Positions 50,331-59,454 of a stretch of 64,000 nucleotides of DNA are shown one piece after another. The stretch comes from CAJQGY01 sp964523375 (GTDB lineage: Bacteria; Pseudomonadota; Gammaproteobacteria; Magnimaribacterales; D2472). Both the position numbers and the translations under genes were made by a program. Each line of letters starts with the position of its first letter. The stretch's first letter is position 1. The notes beneath the pieces are model-generated. The model ran no database searches. It worked only from the letters and a program-made list of their open reading frames with translations, and was not told the origin of the DNA. The stretch lies in assembly GCA_964523375.1 (NCBI GenBank), contig CAZFYG010000001.1, forward strand, positions 59,862 through 123,861, given 5' to 3'.

Positions 50331-51386
50331 ATGAAATCATATCAAGTCACAGGAAATGGTTTGCCTCTTGAAGAAGTAATTTCTGATAAGCCAACTCCTA
50401 AGGGCAAAGAAGTCTTAATTAAAACTATTGCTTGTGGAGTATGTCACTCTGATGTGCATATTCATGATGGTTACTTTGATATTGGTAATGATAAAAAGAT
50501 GGCTTCTCGTCTTGTCCAGCCTTTGGCAATGGGTCATGAGATATATGGTGAACTTGTTGAAACCGGAGAAGATGTTCATGATGTTGAAATAGGTAAAAAA
50601 TATGTTGTTTATCCATGGATTGGTTGCGGAGAATGCAAAGAATGTAAAAATGATATGGAGCATTATTGTGGCCCATTTACAGCACAGAATTTAGGAGTCT
50701 CTGTGAATGGAGGCCATGCAGAATATGTTTTAGTAAAAGATGCAAGATATCTTTTTGATGCTGGCGATACACCTGAAGAGTTGGCTGGTAGTTATGCCTG
50801 CAGAGGGCTTACCGCATATAGCGCTCTTAAAAAAGCTGATCTGAAATCAGGGCAAAGCAATCTTGTAATAATTGGTGCAGGAGGACTTGGTCTTTTAGCC
50901 CTTAAAATAGCTAAAGCTGCTTTCAATATTGAGCCTATAGTAGTTGATATTGATGATCAAAAGCTTCAAGCAGCAAAAAAATCTGGTGCTAGAGAAGTTA
51001 TTAATTCAAAAAATGAGGGAGCCTCAGAAAAAATCATAGAGCTAACAGATGGGTCAGCTGGTGCAGTTATTGATTTTGTTGGGTCTGAATCATCAGTAAA
51101 TTTTGGCTATAAACTTTTTGGATATACTAAAGGTGGCCAATATATTCTTGTAGGCCTTCTTGGTGGTCAGTTTAGTCTCCAGCTCCCGTTACATACATTT
51201 ACAGCAAGAACTATTACCGGCACATATGTCGGAAGCTTGAAAGAGATGGGAGAATTGATGGAATTAGTAAAGTCTGGAAAAATTGACCCTGTACAGGTTG
51301 AGTCTAGACATATCTCTCAAGCAACTGATACACTGCGTGACCTTAAAAATGGTGATATACCTGGAATGGTATGCTTAAAACATTAA
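50331..51386 (+). CDS. Zinc-dependent alcohol dehydrogenase (MDR family)
   Basis: NAD(P)-dependent medium-chain dehydrogenase, 351 residues. The catalytic zinc site has C38 in CGVCHSD, H in MGHEIYGEL (about 69) and C in YACRGLTAYSAL. The structural zinc site is GCGECKECKNDMEHYC (about 98-113). The Rossmann motif is GAGGLGLLALK, and the D in VVDIDDQ suggests preference for NAD. Substrate unknown; similar to AdhP-type enzymes. No close operon partner except possibly the small gene 14 nt upstream. Confidence 0.9.
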   Translation: MKSYQVTGNGLPLEEVISDKPTPKGKEVLIKTIACGVCHSDVHIHDGYFDIGNDKKMASRLVQPLAMGHEIYGELVETGEDVHDVEIGKKYVVYPWIGCGECKECKNDMEHYCGPFTAQNLGVSVNGGHAEYVLVKDARYLFDAGDTPEELAGSYACRGLTAYSALKKADLKSGQSNLVIIGAGGLGLLALKIAKAAFNIEPIVVDIDDQKLQAAKKSGAREVINSKNEGASEKIIELTDGSAGAVIDFVGSESSVNFGYKLFGYTKGGQYILVGLLGGQFSLQLPLHTFTARTITGTYVGSLKEMGELMELVKSGKIDPVQVESRHISQATDTLRDLKNGDIPGMVCLKH

Positions 51387-51398
51387 TACTTATAATAG

Positions 51399-51671
51399 AT
51401 GAAGAAATATAAAAACAATATATTGCTAATATTAGCTGGATTGCTTTTTGTTACATCTATCTCATCTGACTCTTTGATCCATGATCATTTCCATCAGAAT
51501 GAAAGTTCATTTAGCTGTGAATACTTCGAAAATAAGTCAGTTGATGCTCCAGATCTAGCCCCAATACATATTCAAAGATATTTTTCTAAAAAAGTTTCTA
51601 ACGAACTAAGAAATCATCTTGTTCTATCATTTTTTCGAATCTTTAATTCAAGGGCTCCGCCAAAAATTTAA
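51399..51671 (+). CDS. Small exported or membrane-anchored protein with His/Cys segment
   Basis: I do not recognise a named family. The 90-residue product has an N-terminal hydrophobic helix (about 7-20) that could be a signal peptide or anchor, followed by SLIHDHFHQNESSFSCEYF, in which three histidines and a cysteine could bind a metal, and a C-terminal RAPPKI. It lies 12 nt after the dehydrogenase and 37 nt before the His-rich TonB receptor, and its composition fits a metal-handling accessory protein. Function is inference from context. Confidence 0.5.
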   Translation: MKKYKNNILLILAGLLFVTSISSDSLIHDHFHQNESSFSCEYFENKSVDAPDLAPIHIQRYFSKKVSNELRNHLVLSFFRIFNSRAPPKI

Positions 51672-51708
51672 TTTAATTTTTTTTTAATTTTAATTTTTAG
51701 GAGTTCAT

Positions 51709-54011
51709 ATGAACAAAATTTTTAACGCTTTTATAGTTTTAATAGCGATTCAATCGAGCGATGCTTTTTCACAGCAAGTTGTGGATGAGACGGTCGTGGT
51801 CACATCTGCTTTGGTGGATATAAATACTATTGATAAACCTTTATATGTTATTGATGGTGATGAAATATTAGATGGTCCAACATCAAGTCTGGGTGCTGCA
51901 ATTGACGGGTATTTAGGAATTTCAATTGCCGATTACGGTTCAGCTGTTGGACAGCCAATAATTAGAGGGATGTCTGGTTCTAGGGTCAAGATCCTTAAAA
52001 ATGGAATGGTTAATAGAGATGTTTCATTTCTAGGTGCAGATCATTTAAATGATTTAGATTTAAATGATATATCTCAAATTGAAATTGTTAAGGGGCCTTC
52101 ATCACTACTATATGCAAATGGATCTATTGGAGGAATTATTAATGTGGTTGATGATTGCATAGCACAAATGGATTTCGATGGCGCTGAGTTTGCAGCAGGC
52201 TATGAAACACAGTCAGTTAATGATGGTAGTACTGAATATTTTAATTATAAAAATAATCTAAACGGCTTTAATGTAAATTTTGGGTATAAAAACTCAGAAT
52301 TTGGTAATTACGATATCCCTAACGGAGCAGTTATGCATGAGGAGCATCATGATGAAGAGCATGAGGGTGAAGAGCATGAAGGTGAAGAGCATGAAGAACA
52401 TGAAGAAAATATGGGTTATATAAATAATTCAGATTACATGTCTGAGGCAACTAAATTTGGTATATCCAAAACTGGTGACTGGGGCTATATTGGTCTTTCT
52501 GTTGATAATATTGAGAGCATGTATGGCATTCCCTTCCATGGTGAAGAGCATGACGAGCATGAAGGTGAAGAGCATGAGGACGAAAGAATATTCTCAACTA
52601 CTGACTCAGAAAGTATTACTTTGAAAGGATCCTATAATACTAATGGCTCATTATTTAATAAAGTGGATTACACATATAGAAAATCAGATTATTCATTTAC
52701 AGAGCAGCATGCTGAAGAAGAGCATGACGAACATGAAGGTGAAGAGCATGAAGGTGAAGAGCATGAGGAGCATGCCCCTACTCTATTCCTAAATAACTCG
52801 TCTGAATATGGTGCAATTTTTGATTTATCTAAAAGTGGTGTTAGTCAAAAAATATCTTTTAATTTTGTAGATGAAGATACATCTATATTTGGTGAAGAAG
52901 CTTTTATGAACCCTGCAAATAATAGAGAACTAACCTTAGGTTACTTTATGAGTAAAGATTTTGAATCTTATAATATTGATTTTGGGGCTAGGCTTGATGA
53001 CGTTGTTAGAACGGGAAGTGTTTCCCATGAAGATGGCAATGCTGATAAATATGAGATTGATAATCGCACATCTAGCTATGCATTTAACATTGGCAAGGAT
53101 CTAAATAGTAACTTAAATGTAAATCTTGGCTTTGCAAGTGTTGAGAGATTGCCTTCAGTGATTGAGTTATTTATGAATGGGCCTCATTTAGCAACAGGAA
53201 GGTTTGAAGTTGGGAACCCTAACCTTAATAGTGAAACTTCAAATAACATAGATATAACATTTAATTATGAGAATGGAGATTACTATGCATTTGCTAGCTT
53301 CTTCATAAATGATGTTGATAATTATATTACACTGATGGATGAAGGCGATGAAGATCATGGTGATGAAGATCATGGTGATGAAGATCATGATGATCATGGT
53401 CACGGAAATCTTATTCATGCGAACTATATCCNNNNNNNNNNNNNNNNNNNNNNNNNNNNNNNNNNNNNNNNNNNNNNNNNNNNNNNNNNNNNNNNNNNNN
53501 NNNNNNNNNNNNNNNNNNNNNNNNNNNNNNNGATCATGGTCACGGAAATCTTATTCATGCGAACTATATCCAGGAGAATGCTGATTTTTATGGGTATGAG
53601 ATAGAGTTTGGAAGAACTGTTGAGTTGGGATCTGGAGAGCTAACTTTATCATTTGGTAGAGATGTTACTAATGCTCAATTCTCAGACGGCCATAATGTTC
53701 CAAGAATCAATCCGGCTAGAAATATATACTCTTTGTCTTATGCGCAAAATGATTTAACTTTTAAATTAAATTTAAAAGATGTTGAAAAGCAAAGCTCATT
53801 TGGAGAGGGTGAAACTGCAACTGATGGATATCAAATGCTGAATTCTAGACTTACCAAAACATATGAAATAAGTGGTAAGGGAGTTCTTAAAATATCATTA
53901 TTTGGCAATAATTTGCTTGATGAAGCTGCTAGAAACCATTCATCTTTTGTAAAAGATGAGGTTCCATTGCCTGGAAAAAACTATGGAATGAAATTTAATT
54001 TAACTTTCTAA
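51709..54011 (+). CDS. TonB-dependent receptor with His/Glu-rich segments (ZnuD-like), interrupted by an assembly gap
   Basis: Outer-membrane TonB-dependent receptor. A signal peptide (1-22) is followed by the TonB-box-like DETVVVTS, a plug domain with GQPIIRGMSGSRVKIL and EIVKGPSSLLYANGSIGGIINV, and a barrel ending LPGKNYGMKFNLTF with terminal F. Four His/Glu/Asp-rich stretches (residues about 209-234, 277-292, 332-356, 545-565) resemble the metal-collecting loops of the zinc receptor ZnuD. A run of 100 N (53432-53531) breaks the frame. The 40 bases on each side are identical; joining them gives an uninterrupted 720-residue protein. Zinc is the likely substrate by analogy, not proven. Confidence 0.85.
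52333..52410 (+). repeat. Coding repeat, His/Glu cluster 1
   Basis: Tandem units of about 15 nt based on GGTGAAGAGCATGA encode repeated GEEHE/HEEH. It lies in the receptor barrel between strands, so it is probably an extracellular loop. Confidence 0.8.
52537..52584 (+). repeat. Coding repeat, His/Glu cluster 2
   Basis: Same repeat type as cluster 1, encoding HGEEHDEHEGEEHEDE in the receptor. Confidence 0.78.
52702..52775 (+). repeat. Coding repeat, His/Glu cluster 3
   Basis: Same repeat type, encoding a run with six HE or HD steps followed by HAP. Nearly identical DNA units in clusters 1-3 suggest recent duplication or slippage. Confidence 0.8.
53341..53406 (+). repeat. Coding repeat, His/Asp cluster 4
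   Basis: A distinct unit GGTGATGAAGATCAT in tandem encodes GDEDH repeats followed by DDHGHG. It directly precedes the assembly gap and probably caused it. Confidence 0.8.
53432..53531. other. Assembly gap of exactly 100 N
   Basis: The 40 bases before the gap (53392-53431) are identical to the 40 bases after it (53532-53571). Removing the N run and one copy restores the receptor reading frame exactly. The gap is therefore most likely an unmerged overlap of two contigs, not missing sequence. Confidence 0.9.
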
Positions 54012-54036
54012 TTAAATAAATTCTGTATATTATGTC

Positions 54037-54069
54037 TCCCCAAGTTCATATGTATAATGAATTTGGGGA
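54037..54069 (+). promoter_or_regulatory. Hairpin in the receptor-merC spacer
   Basis: A 13-bp inverted repeat (TCCCCAAGTTCAT / ATGAATTTGGGGA, one G-U pair) with a 7-nt loop, lying between the receptor stop and the MerC-family start. There is no T tract after it, so it is more likely an mRNA-stability, attenuation or protein-binding element than a terminator. Confidence 0.5.
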
Positions 54070-54084
54070 AACTTTAGGGCAACA

Positions 54085-54495
54085 ATGAAAACACAATTAC
54101 TATCTGATAAATTTGCAATGACTTTGTCTATGGTCTGTCTAGTGCATTGTTTGTTTGCGCCGTCGTTAATTGTTCTTACATATAGTTTTATGGCAATGTC
54201 AGTTGAGAGCGAGCTTATTCATAAATTAATCCTACTTATTACAGTTCCTGTGAGTATATTTGCGTTAAGTCTTGGGTATAAAAATCATAAAACTATAAAT
54301 TTCATTGCGTTGGGTGTGATTGGGTTACTTACCCTTGTTCTTGCTGTAATAATGGGCGAAGGTATCTTAGGTGAAAATGGCGAGCTATCTTTAACAATGC
54401 TTGGTTCTGCTTTAGTTGTGCTATCTCACTATAAAAACTATCAAATATGCAAAAAGACTAACTGTGACTGCCACGAACCTGAAAGTAGCATCTAG
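54085..54495 (+). CDS. MerC-domain membrane protein
   Basis: Inner-membrane protein of 136 residues with four predicted membrane helices, like the MerC mercury-transport family. The paired cysteines CLVHC (18-22) in the first helix match the MerC metal-binding pair, and the cytoplasmic tail ICKKTNCDCHEPE adds more Cys and His. In non-mer contexts MerC-domain proteins have no fixed function. Its position after a His-rich TonB receptor suggests movement of a soft or transition metal such as zinc. No merR, merA or merP is nearby, so mercury resistance is unlikely. Confidence 0.75.
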   Translation: MKTQLLSDKFAMTLSMVCLVHCLFAPSLIVLTYSFMAMSVESELIHKLILLITVPVSIFALSLGYKNHKTINFIALGVIGLLTLVLAVIMGEGILGENGELSLTMLGSALVVLSHYKNYQICKKTNCDCHEPESSI

Positions 54496-54558
54496 TTAAA
54501 TTCAAGTTTCAAGAATACTTTTAATCCTGTAAAATCCGTCTTTTTATTCAAAAATTTG

Positions 54559-57150
54559 ATGGCTCAATTTTTAAGACTTTCTAAACTATTTTTAGTATTA
54601 GCTTCTTTGCCAATATTGAGTGATCAAAATATTGAGGAAATTATAATAACAGGATCTCTCACTAAAAAATCTGAGCAAGATTCTAACCCTCTTCAGGTCA
54701 TCACGCAGAAAGACTATAAAAACTTTAATATTTCTAATATCGGAGAAATTGCTAAACACATACCCTCTGCCTCAGGTTCACATTTTCAATCAAACAATCT
54801 AGATGGTTTTGATCAAGGCATGTCATCTTTTAATATGAGAGGACTAGGTCATTCTTCCACGCTAATTTTACTGAACTCAAAAAGGCATACTTTTGCAGGA
54901 ACGCCATCATCAGATGGAAGTAGTTATATAGATTTAAATATTATCCCAGAGATTGCACTAAAGCAGATTGATTTATTAAAAGAAGGTGCAACTTCAATAT
55001 ATGGATCAGATGCAGTTGCAGGAGTGGTTAACATAAAAACTGAAACTGATTTCTCAGGAATCAAGATTCAAGCAGATCATAAAAAGACCTCAGGTTATAA
55101 CCAGAGCGACTCATCATTTGGTGTTTTATTTGGATCTTCATTCAAAAAATTGAATTACGTTTTTGGTGTTGGTGTAATGGATAGAAAACCTCTGACTGCT
55201 TCAGAAGTAGATGGAATCGCAGAGCTGGCAGTAAGTGGCCTAGGGAGATCATTCAGAGTTGTCGAAAGTGACATTGTTGAAGATGGTTTGTGGGCGGGAG
55301 TTTACGATGCTGGTCAAAAAATTCCCGACCCTGAATGCGAATCCAATGGGGGTACTCTAGTAAATAATGAAACCTGTGGTTTTAATTATGGTGAAAGGTT
55401 TAATCTAGTAAATGATGAGAATCATGAAAAAATTTATACACATATACACTATGATCTAGGACTATTGGATTATGAAGCAACTTTTATGTTTTCAAACATC
55501 AAGGTTAATGATAATCCTCAGTCACCCTCATACCCAGCACTTCCATTTCTTTCAAGAAAAATATTACCTGGTCAGGGCGGAAGCCCATTCAATGTCCCAG
55601 TTACTTGGTATGGGCGCCCTTTAGGACCAGAATATACATCACCGAAATCTCCAAAAGATATCAAGCAATATAATTTTAGCCAAATGATATCTGGTCAGAT
55701 AGATGACAATGCTGAATTAGAAATTTCTTTCACATCAAGCAAACATGCAAATATGCATTTTAGACCAGACATTATTGATTCAAGGTTTGTCGATGCGCTT
55801 GATGGAGTCAAATTAAACTCTTCAACTGGTGAAGATTTTTTTTGGGACATATTCACTCCGGCTAATAATTCTAACAAGCTTATTGATTATGTTACTGGGG
55901 CTGAGGTTTCTAATAAAAAGTCATATTTGAAAAGTTTAGAGGCCGTTATTAGGACTAATATAGGAGATATAAACTTTGCTTATGGGCTCCAGATAAATAA
56001 AGAAAATTTACAAATATATTATGACGAAATAAGCGAAGCAAAATTTGATGAAAAAGGTCAAATCTTAAAGACAGCAGATCTATTTTTTTTAGGAGGCGGT
56101 ATAAATGTTTCTAAAAGCAGAAAAAACTATGCTGCTTTTTTTGAAGCTGGAAAAAGCTTAAAAAATTTTAGCGGGAGATTTTCTGGGAGATTTGAAAAAT
56201 TTAGTAATATTTCTTCATTCGACCCTAAGTTATCTTTTAAGTACAAGTTAATAGATGGTTTTTATTTTAGAGCCTCAATAGGCTCTTCATTTTCAATGCC
56301 ATCGATGGCGCAAATGTATTCAAGTGATATCAACCTTGGAAGCATAAGAGATATTAATGACAATAATCCCTTTGTTAGGCAAGCTAAAATTGGAAATCCA
56401 GAATTGAAGCCTGCTTCCTCTGTTAATAAGAATATAGGTTTTCTTTTTAAAAACTCCTCACATCAAATCGCTATAGATTATTGGAGTCTAGATTTTACTG
56501 ATAGGGTTACTGGTGAAAGTGCGCAAGCCCTTCTTGATCAAAACCCTTTTGGGGAAAGCATAACCAGAAATGAAAATGGTGATCTCATTGGCGTAACAAC
56601 ATCATATTTTAATGAAGAAAATACTAAAATCTCGGGAGTTGATTTAAGTTATAAAATCACTCTATTCGAATCACAAGATCATGGAATTTTAAGTGCTAAT
56701 TTAGAGGCTACCTCACTTGAAAAGTTTCTTACTCCATCTGGAATAGGTAGCAATACAATGATTAATAGAATTGGTAAATTTAATTATGATACTCACCTAT
56801 ATTCTTTACCAAAAATTAGGATCAATACATCATTGGGATTAAATGTAAAAAACTATGACTATAGAATTACTGCAAGATATATAGATGGCTATAACAATGG
56901 TAGAGCTATCTCCACACGAGGTTTGCAGCTAGGATATGGAAATAAAGTTGAATCTTTTCTGGTTTTTGATTTTTCAATAGGAAACTATTTTAGTTTTAAA
57001 AATGGGGTATTAAATTATAAAATATCTGCATCAAATATATTTAATGAGCCTGCTCCAAGAGTTTACGATGCTCCAGACTTTAGCTTTGATTCAAGAACGC
57101 ATGATCCTAGGGGAAGAATAATTGGGCTGAATTTTGAATATCGAAAGTAA
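54559..57150 (+). CDS. TonB-dependent receptor
   Basis: Outer-membrane receptor of 863 residues, starting at the ATG at 54559 (an in-frame TTG is directly before it). After a signal peptide (about 1-22) comes the TonB-box-like EEIIITGSL, a plug domain with FNMRGLGHSSTLILLNSKR and LLKEGATSIYGSDAVAGVVNI, and a large barrel ending IIGLNFEYRK. The ligand is unknown; it has no His-rich loops and two cysteines (CESNGGTLVNNETC) that may form a loop disulfide. It is monocistronic, with TAAAAT near 54535 as a possible -10. Confidence 0.9.
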   Translation: MAQFLRLSKLFLVLASLPILSDQNIEEIIITGSLTKKSEQDSNPLQVITQKDYKNFNISNIGEIAKHIPSASGSHFQSNNLDGFDQGMSSFNMRGLGHSSTLILLNSKRHTFAGTPSSDGSSYIDLNIIPEIALKQIDLLKEGATSIYGSDAVAGVVNIKTETDFSGIKIQADHKKTSGYNQSDSSFGVLFGSSFKKLNYVFGVGVMDRKPLTASEVDGIAELAVSGLGRSFRVVESDIVEDGLWAGVYDAGQKIPDPECESNGGTLVNNETCGFNYGERFNLVNDENHEKIYTHIHYDLGLLDYEATFMFSNIKVNDNPQSPSYPALPFLSRKILPGQGGSPFNVPVTWYGRPLGPEYTSPKSPKDIKQYNFSQMISGQIDDNAELEISFTSSKHANMHFRPDIIDSRFVDALDGVKLNSSTGEDFFWDIFTPANNSNKLIDYVTGAEVSNKKSYLKSLEAVIRTNIGDINFAYGLQINKENLQIYYDEISEAKFDEKGQILKTADLFFLGGGINVSKSRKNYAAFFEAGKSLKNFSGRFSGRFEKFSNISSFDPKLSFKYKLIDGFYFRASIGSSFSMPSMAQMYSSDINLGSIRDINDNNPFVRQAKIGNPELKPASSVNKNIGFLFKNSSHQIAIDYWSLDFTDRVTGESAQALLDQNPFGESITRNENGDLIGVTTSYFNEENTKISGVDLSYKITLFESQDHGILSANLEATSLEKFLTPSGIGSNTMINRIGKFNYDTHLYSLPKIRINTSLGLNVKNYDYRITARYIDGYNNGRAISTRGLQLGYGNKVESFLVFDFSIGNYFSFKNGVLNYKISASNIFNEPAPRVYDAPDFSFDSRTHDPRGRIIGLNFEYRK

Positions 57151-57214
57151 AAATTAATAAGCTATAAAATCTAATATAAACCCCTTTTTATCCTAATTAA
57201 ACTAAACTCTTCTT

Positions 57215-58696
57215 ATGAATGAACTCGAAGCAACCATATCGCAAGTTATAGATGAAAATAATATTTCATTTGAATGGGGTAAAGAAGTACTTAATGAACT
57301 AAAGCACGCAGAACTAGACTTAAATTCTAAAAGAAAGGATCTTACGAGAGTTCCATTTATCACAATAGATGGATCAGATGCAAAGGATTTTGACGATGCA
57401 ATTCATTGCATTTACTCAAAGTCATCCTTTACCTTAAGCGTAGCTATTGCAGATGTGGCAGAACTAGTTCAGCCTGGTACTGCTCTTGATGATGAGGCTT
57501 TAAATAGAGGGACGTCTATATACTTCCCATCGAAAGTCATACCCATGCTTCCTGAGGAAATTTCTAATGGTCTTTGCTCATTAGTACCAAATCAAATAAG
57601 AAATGTTGTGGTCTGTGAAATAACTTTTTCTGAAATTGGAGAGATTCAAAACTATAATTTTTTTGAGGCAAGAATAAAATCGCATAAAAGAATGACATAT
57701 GCCGAAGTCGACAAATTCCTAGCTGCTGGCTCTGGGCTTGAAAGCAATATTAGCAACTCTATAAAGTCTCTTCATAAACTTACAAAAGTATTGCTAAAGA
57801 TTAGAGGTAAAAGAGGCGCGTTAGAAATAGAAAGCCAAGAGCCTTTATTAGATATAAATGTTGAAGGTAAAGTTAAAAAAATTATTTTACCTGAGAGGCT
57901 TTTTTCTCATCGAATGGTTGAAGAATCAATGCTTGCCGCAAATGTTTGTGCTGCAAACTTTATGAATAAGCATTATAACTTTGGAGTTTATAGGATTCAT
58001 GAAGAACCAGATGAATTAAAACTAGAGAGTTTAAAGAAATTTTTTTCATTAAAGGGTTTTTCAGGATCTTTTTCCAAAGACCCAGCCAATTTAATCAAGC
58101 AATGCCTTTTGCATTCTAGAGACAATAAATTAAATAAAGCTCTTCAAACAGTTGTGCTTCAAAGCTTAAAGCGAGCAGAATATTCTACAGAAGAGCTTGG
58201 CCATTTTGGATTGCAATTACAAAGATATTCACATTTCACATCTCCAATAAGAAGATATCCTGACCTTATGACTCACAGAATGATTAAAAACATTCTTAAT
58301 AATTCATCAAATGCTACTAATAAAGACAATATAGAAGAGATATGTATTGATATGTCTGGTCTTGAAAGAGTGGCCGAGAAGTCATCGAGGCAAGTAACAC
58401 AACAAATGATATGCTTCTTTTTAAAAAAGCATATTGGAGAAGAGGTTAATGCAGTTGTTACTGGAGTAGCCGAGTTTGGTTTGTTTGCAGAAATTCAAGA
58501 TTTTTACGTTTCTGGGCTAATACATGTTTCTGATCTTTCTGGGGACAGATATTTTCTTGATAAGGAATCAAATGTCTTAAAAGGCAGAAAAACTGGCAAA
58601 TCATATAAATTAGGTCAATCTATGTTGGTTACTATAGCGAACGTATTACCAGAAGAGAGAAAAATAACACTTGTGCCAAAAAATAATAAAAGATAG
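57215..58696 (+). CDS. rnr: RNase R/RNase II-like exoribonuclease lacking N-terminal domains
   Basis: Processive 3'-5' exoribonuclease of the RNB family. The catalytic site IDGSDAKDFDDAIH gives D52, D58, D60 and D61, matching D272, D278, D280 and D281 of E. coli RNase R. The RNB domain covers about 40-370 with SPIRRYPDLMTHR, and an S1 domain covers about 410-490. It has only 493 residues; the helix-turn-helix and two cold-shock domains of RNase R (813) are missing, and no coding sequence for them lies in the 64-nt spacer. It abuts rlmB, the usual partner of rnr. Confidence 0.82.
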   Translation: MNELEATISQVIDENNISFEWGKEVLNELKHAELDLNSKRKDLTRVPFITIDGSDAKDFDDAIHCIYSKSSFTLSVAIADVAELVQPGTALDDEALNRGTSIYFPSKVIPMLPEEISNGLCSLVPNQIRNVVVCEITFSEIGEIQNYNFFEARIKSHKRMTYAEVDKFLAAGSGLESNISNSIKSLHKLTKVLLKIRGKRGALEIESQEPLLDINVEGKVKKIILPERLFSHRMVEESMLAANVCAANFMNKHYNFGVYRIHEEPDELKLESLKKFFSLKGFSGSFSKDPANLIKQCLLHSRDNKLNKALQTVVLQSLKRAEYSTEELGHFGLQLQRYSHFTSPIRRYPDLMTHRMIKNILNNSSNATNKDNIEEICIDMSGLERVAEKSSRQVTQQMICFFLKKHIGEEVNAVVTGVAEFGLFAEIQDFYVSGLIHVSDLSGDRYFLDKESNVLKGRKTGKSYKLGQSMLVTIANVLPEERKITLVPKNNKR

Positions 58697-59419
58697 ATGA
58701 GGGAGAGAGATAGCAATATAAGAATAGGCTTTCACAGTATTGAGAGCATTGTTGAGAATACTCCCGAAATTATTAAAAAAGTTATTCTTCCTGCTAAAAG
58801 AAATGATCAAAGGCTAATTAATCTCAAGATTAATCTTGAAAAAGCTGGCATATCTTTTGAAAGTTCATTTAAGTTAAAGCAGGAGCCTGAAGCATATATA
58901 AAAGAACAAGAAGAGAAGAACTTTAAAGATTTAAAGAACTATATCGATGGATTTCAAGGTAGCCCATTACTACTTATTCTAGACAACGTCATAGACCCAA
59001 GGAATTTGGGTGCATGTATAAGGTCTGCTGCTGTGACAAGTGTAGATGCAGTCATAATAAATAAGCACCACTGTGCGCCATCAAATTCAATTTCACACAA
59101 AGTGGCTGCTGGGGGTTTTGAATTTGTGAATATATTTCATGTAACAAACTTAGTTAATTGTTTTAAATATTTAAGAGAAGGTGGTATTAACATAAACGGC
59201 CTTAGCGAACATGCAAAAGAAAGTTATACGGATTATAATTTTAGAGACCCTTGTGCATTGGTTATGGGGTCTGAAGAAGCGGGGATTAGAAAGAAAACAC
59301 TGGAAAAATGTGACAATGTTATCAGTCTTGCTTCTAACAGTAGATTTAAAAGCTTCAATGTTTCAGTTGCTACAGGGATAATACTTTCAGAGGCGACTAG
59401 ACAAAGAAATAAGGTTTAG
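58697..59419 (+). CDS. rlmB: 23S rRNA (guanosine-2'-O)-methyltransferase RlmB
   Basis: SPOUT-fold methyltransferase that modifies Gm2251 of 23S rRNA. The three motifs are LDNVIDPRNLGACIRSA (about 95-111), LVMGSEEAGIRKKTLEKCD and FNVSVATGIILSEATRQR, which together form the knotted SAM site. Length 240 matches E. coli (243). The ATG directly follows the rnr stop with no gap; rnr-rlmB is a classic pair. Confidence 0.92.
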   Translation: MRERDSNIRIGFHSIESIVENTPEIIKKVILPAKRNDQRLINLKINLEKAGISFESSFKLKQEPEAYIKEQEEKNFKDLKNYIDGFQGSPLLLILDNVIDPRNLGACIRSAAVTSVDAVIINKHHCAPSNSISHKVAAGGFEFVNIFHVTNLVNCFKYLREGGININGLSEHAKESYTDYNFRDPCALVMGSEEAGIRKKTLEKCDNVISLASNSRFKSFNVSVATGIILSEATRQRNKV

Positions 59420-59454
59420 CTTGATATGATATTTTTTTCTATTAGACTTCTAAC

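Noticed and set aside
52333..53406. CRISPR-like spaced repeats
   Set aside because: The units are 12-15 nt, in frame and code for His/Glu loops in a receptor; there are no spacers and no cas genes.
53339..53584. Met/Ile-rich reading frame through the N gap
   Set aside because: It is an off-frame reading of the GDEDH repeat with unknown residues in the middle.
53625..54011. Separate small gene after the N gap
   Set aside because: It is the in-frame C-terminal barrel of the receptor once the duplicated 40 nt and the N run are removed.
54085..54495. Mercury-resistance operon because of the MerC domain
   Set aside because: No merR, merT, merP or merA is adjacent; MerC-domain proteins occur widely outside mer operons.
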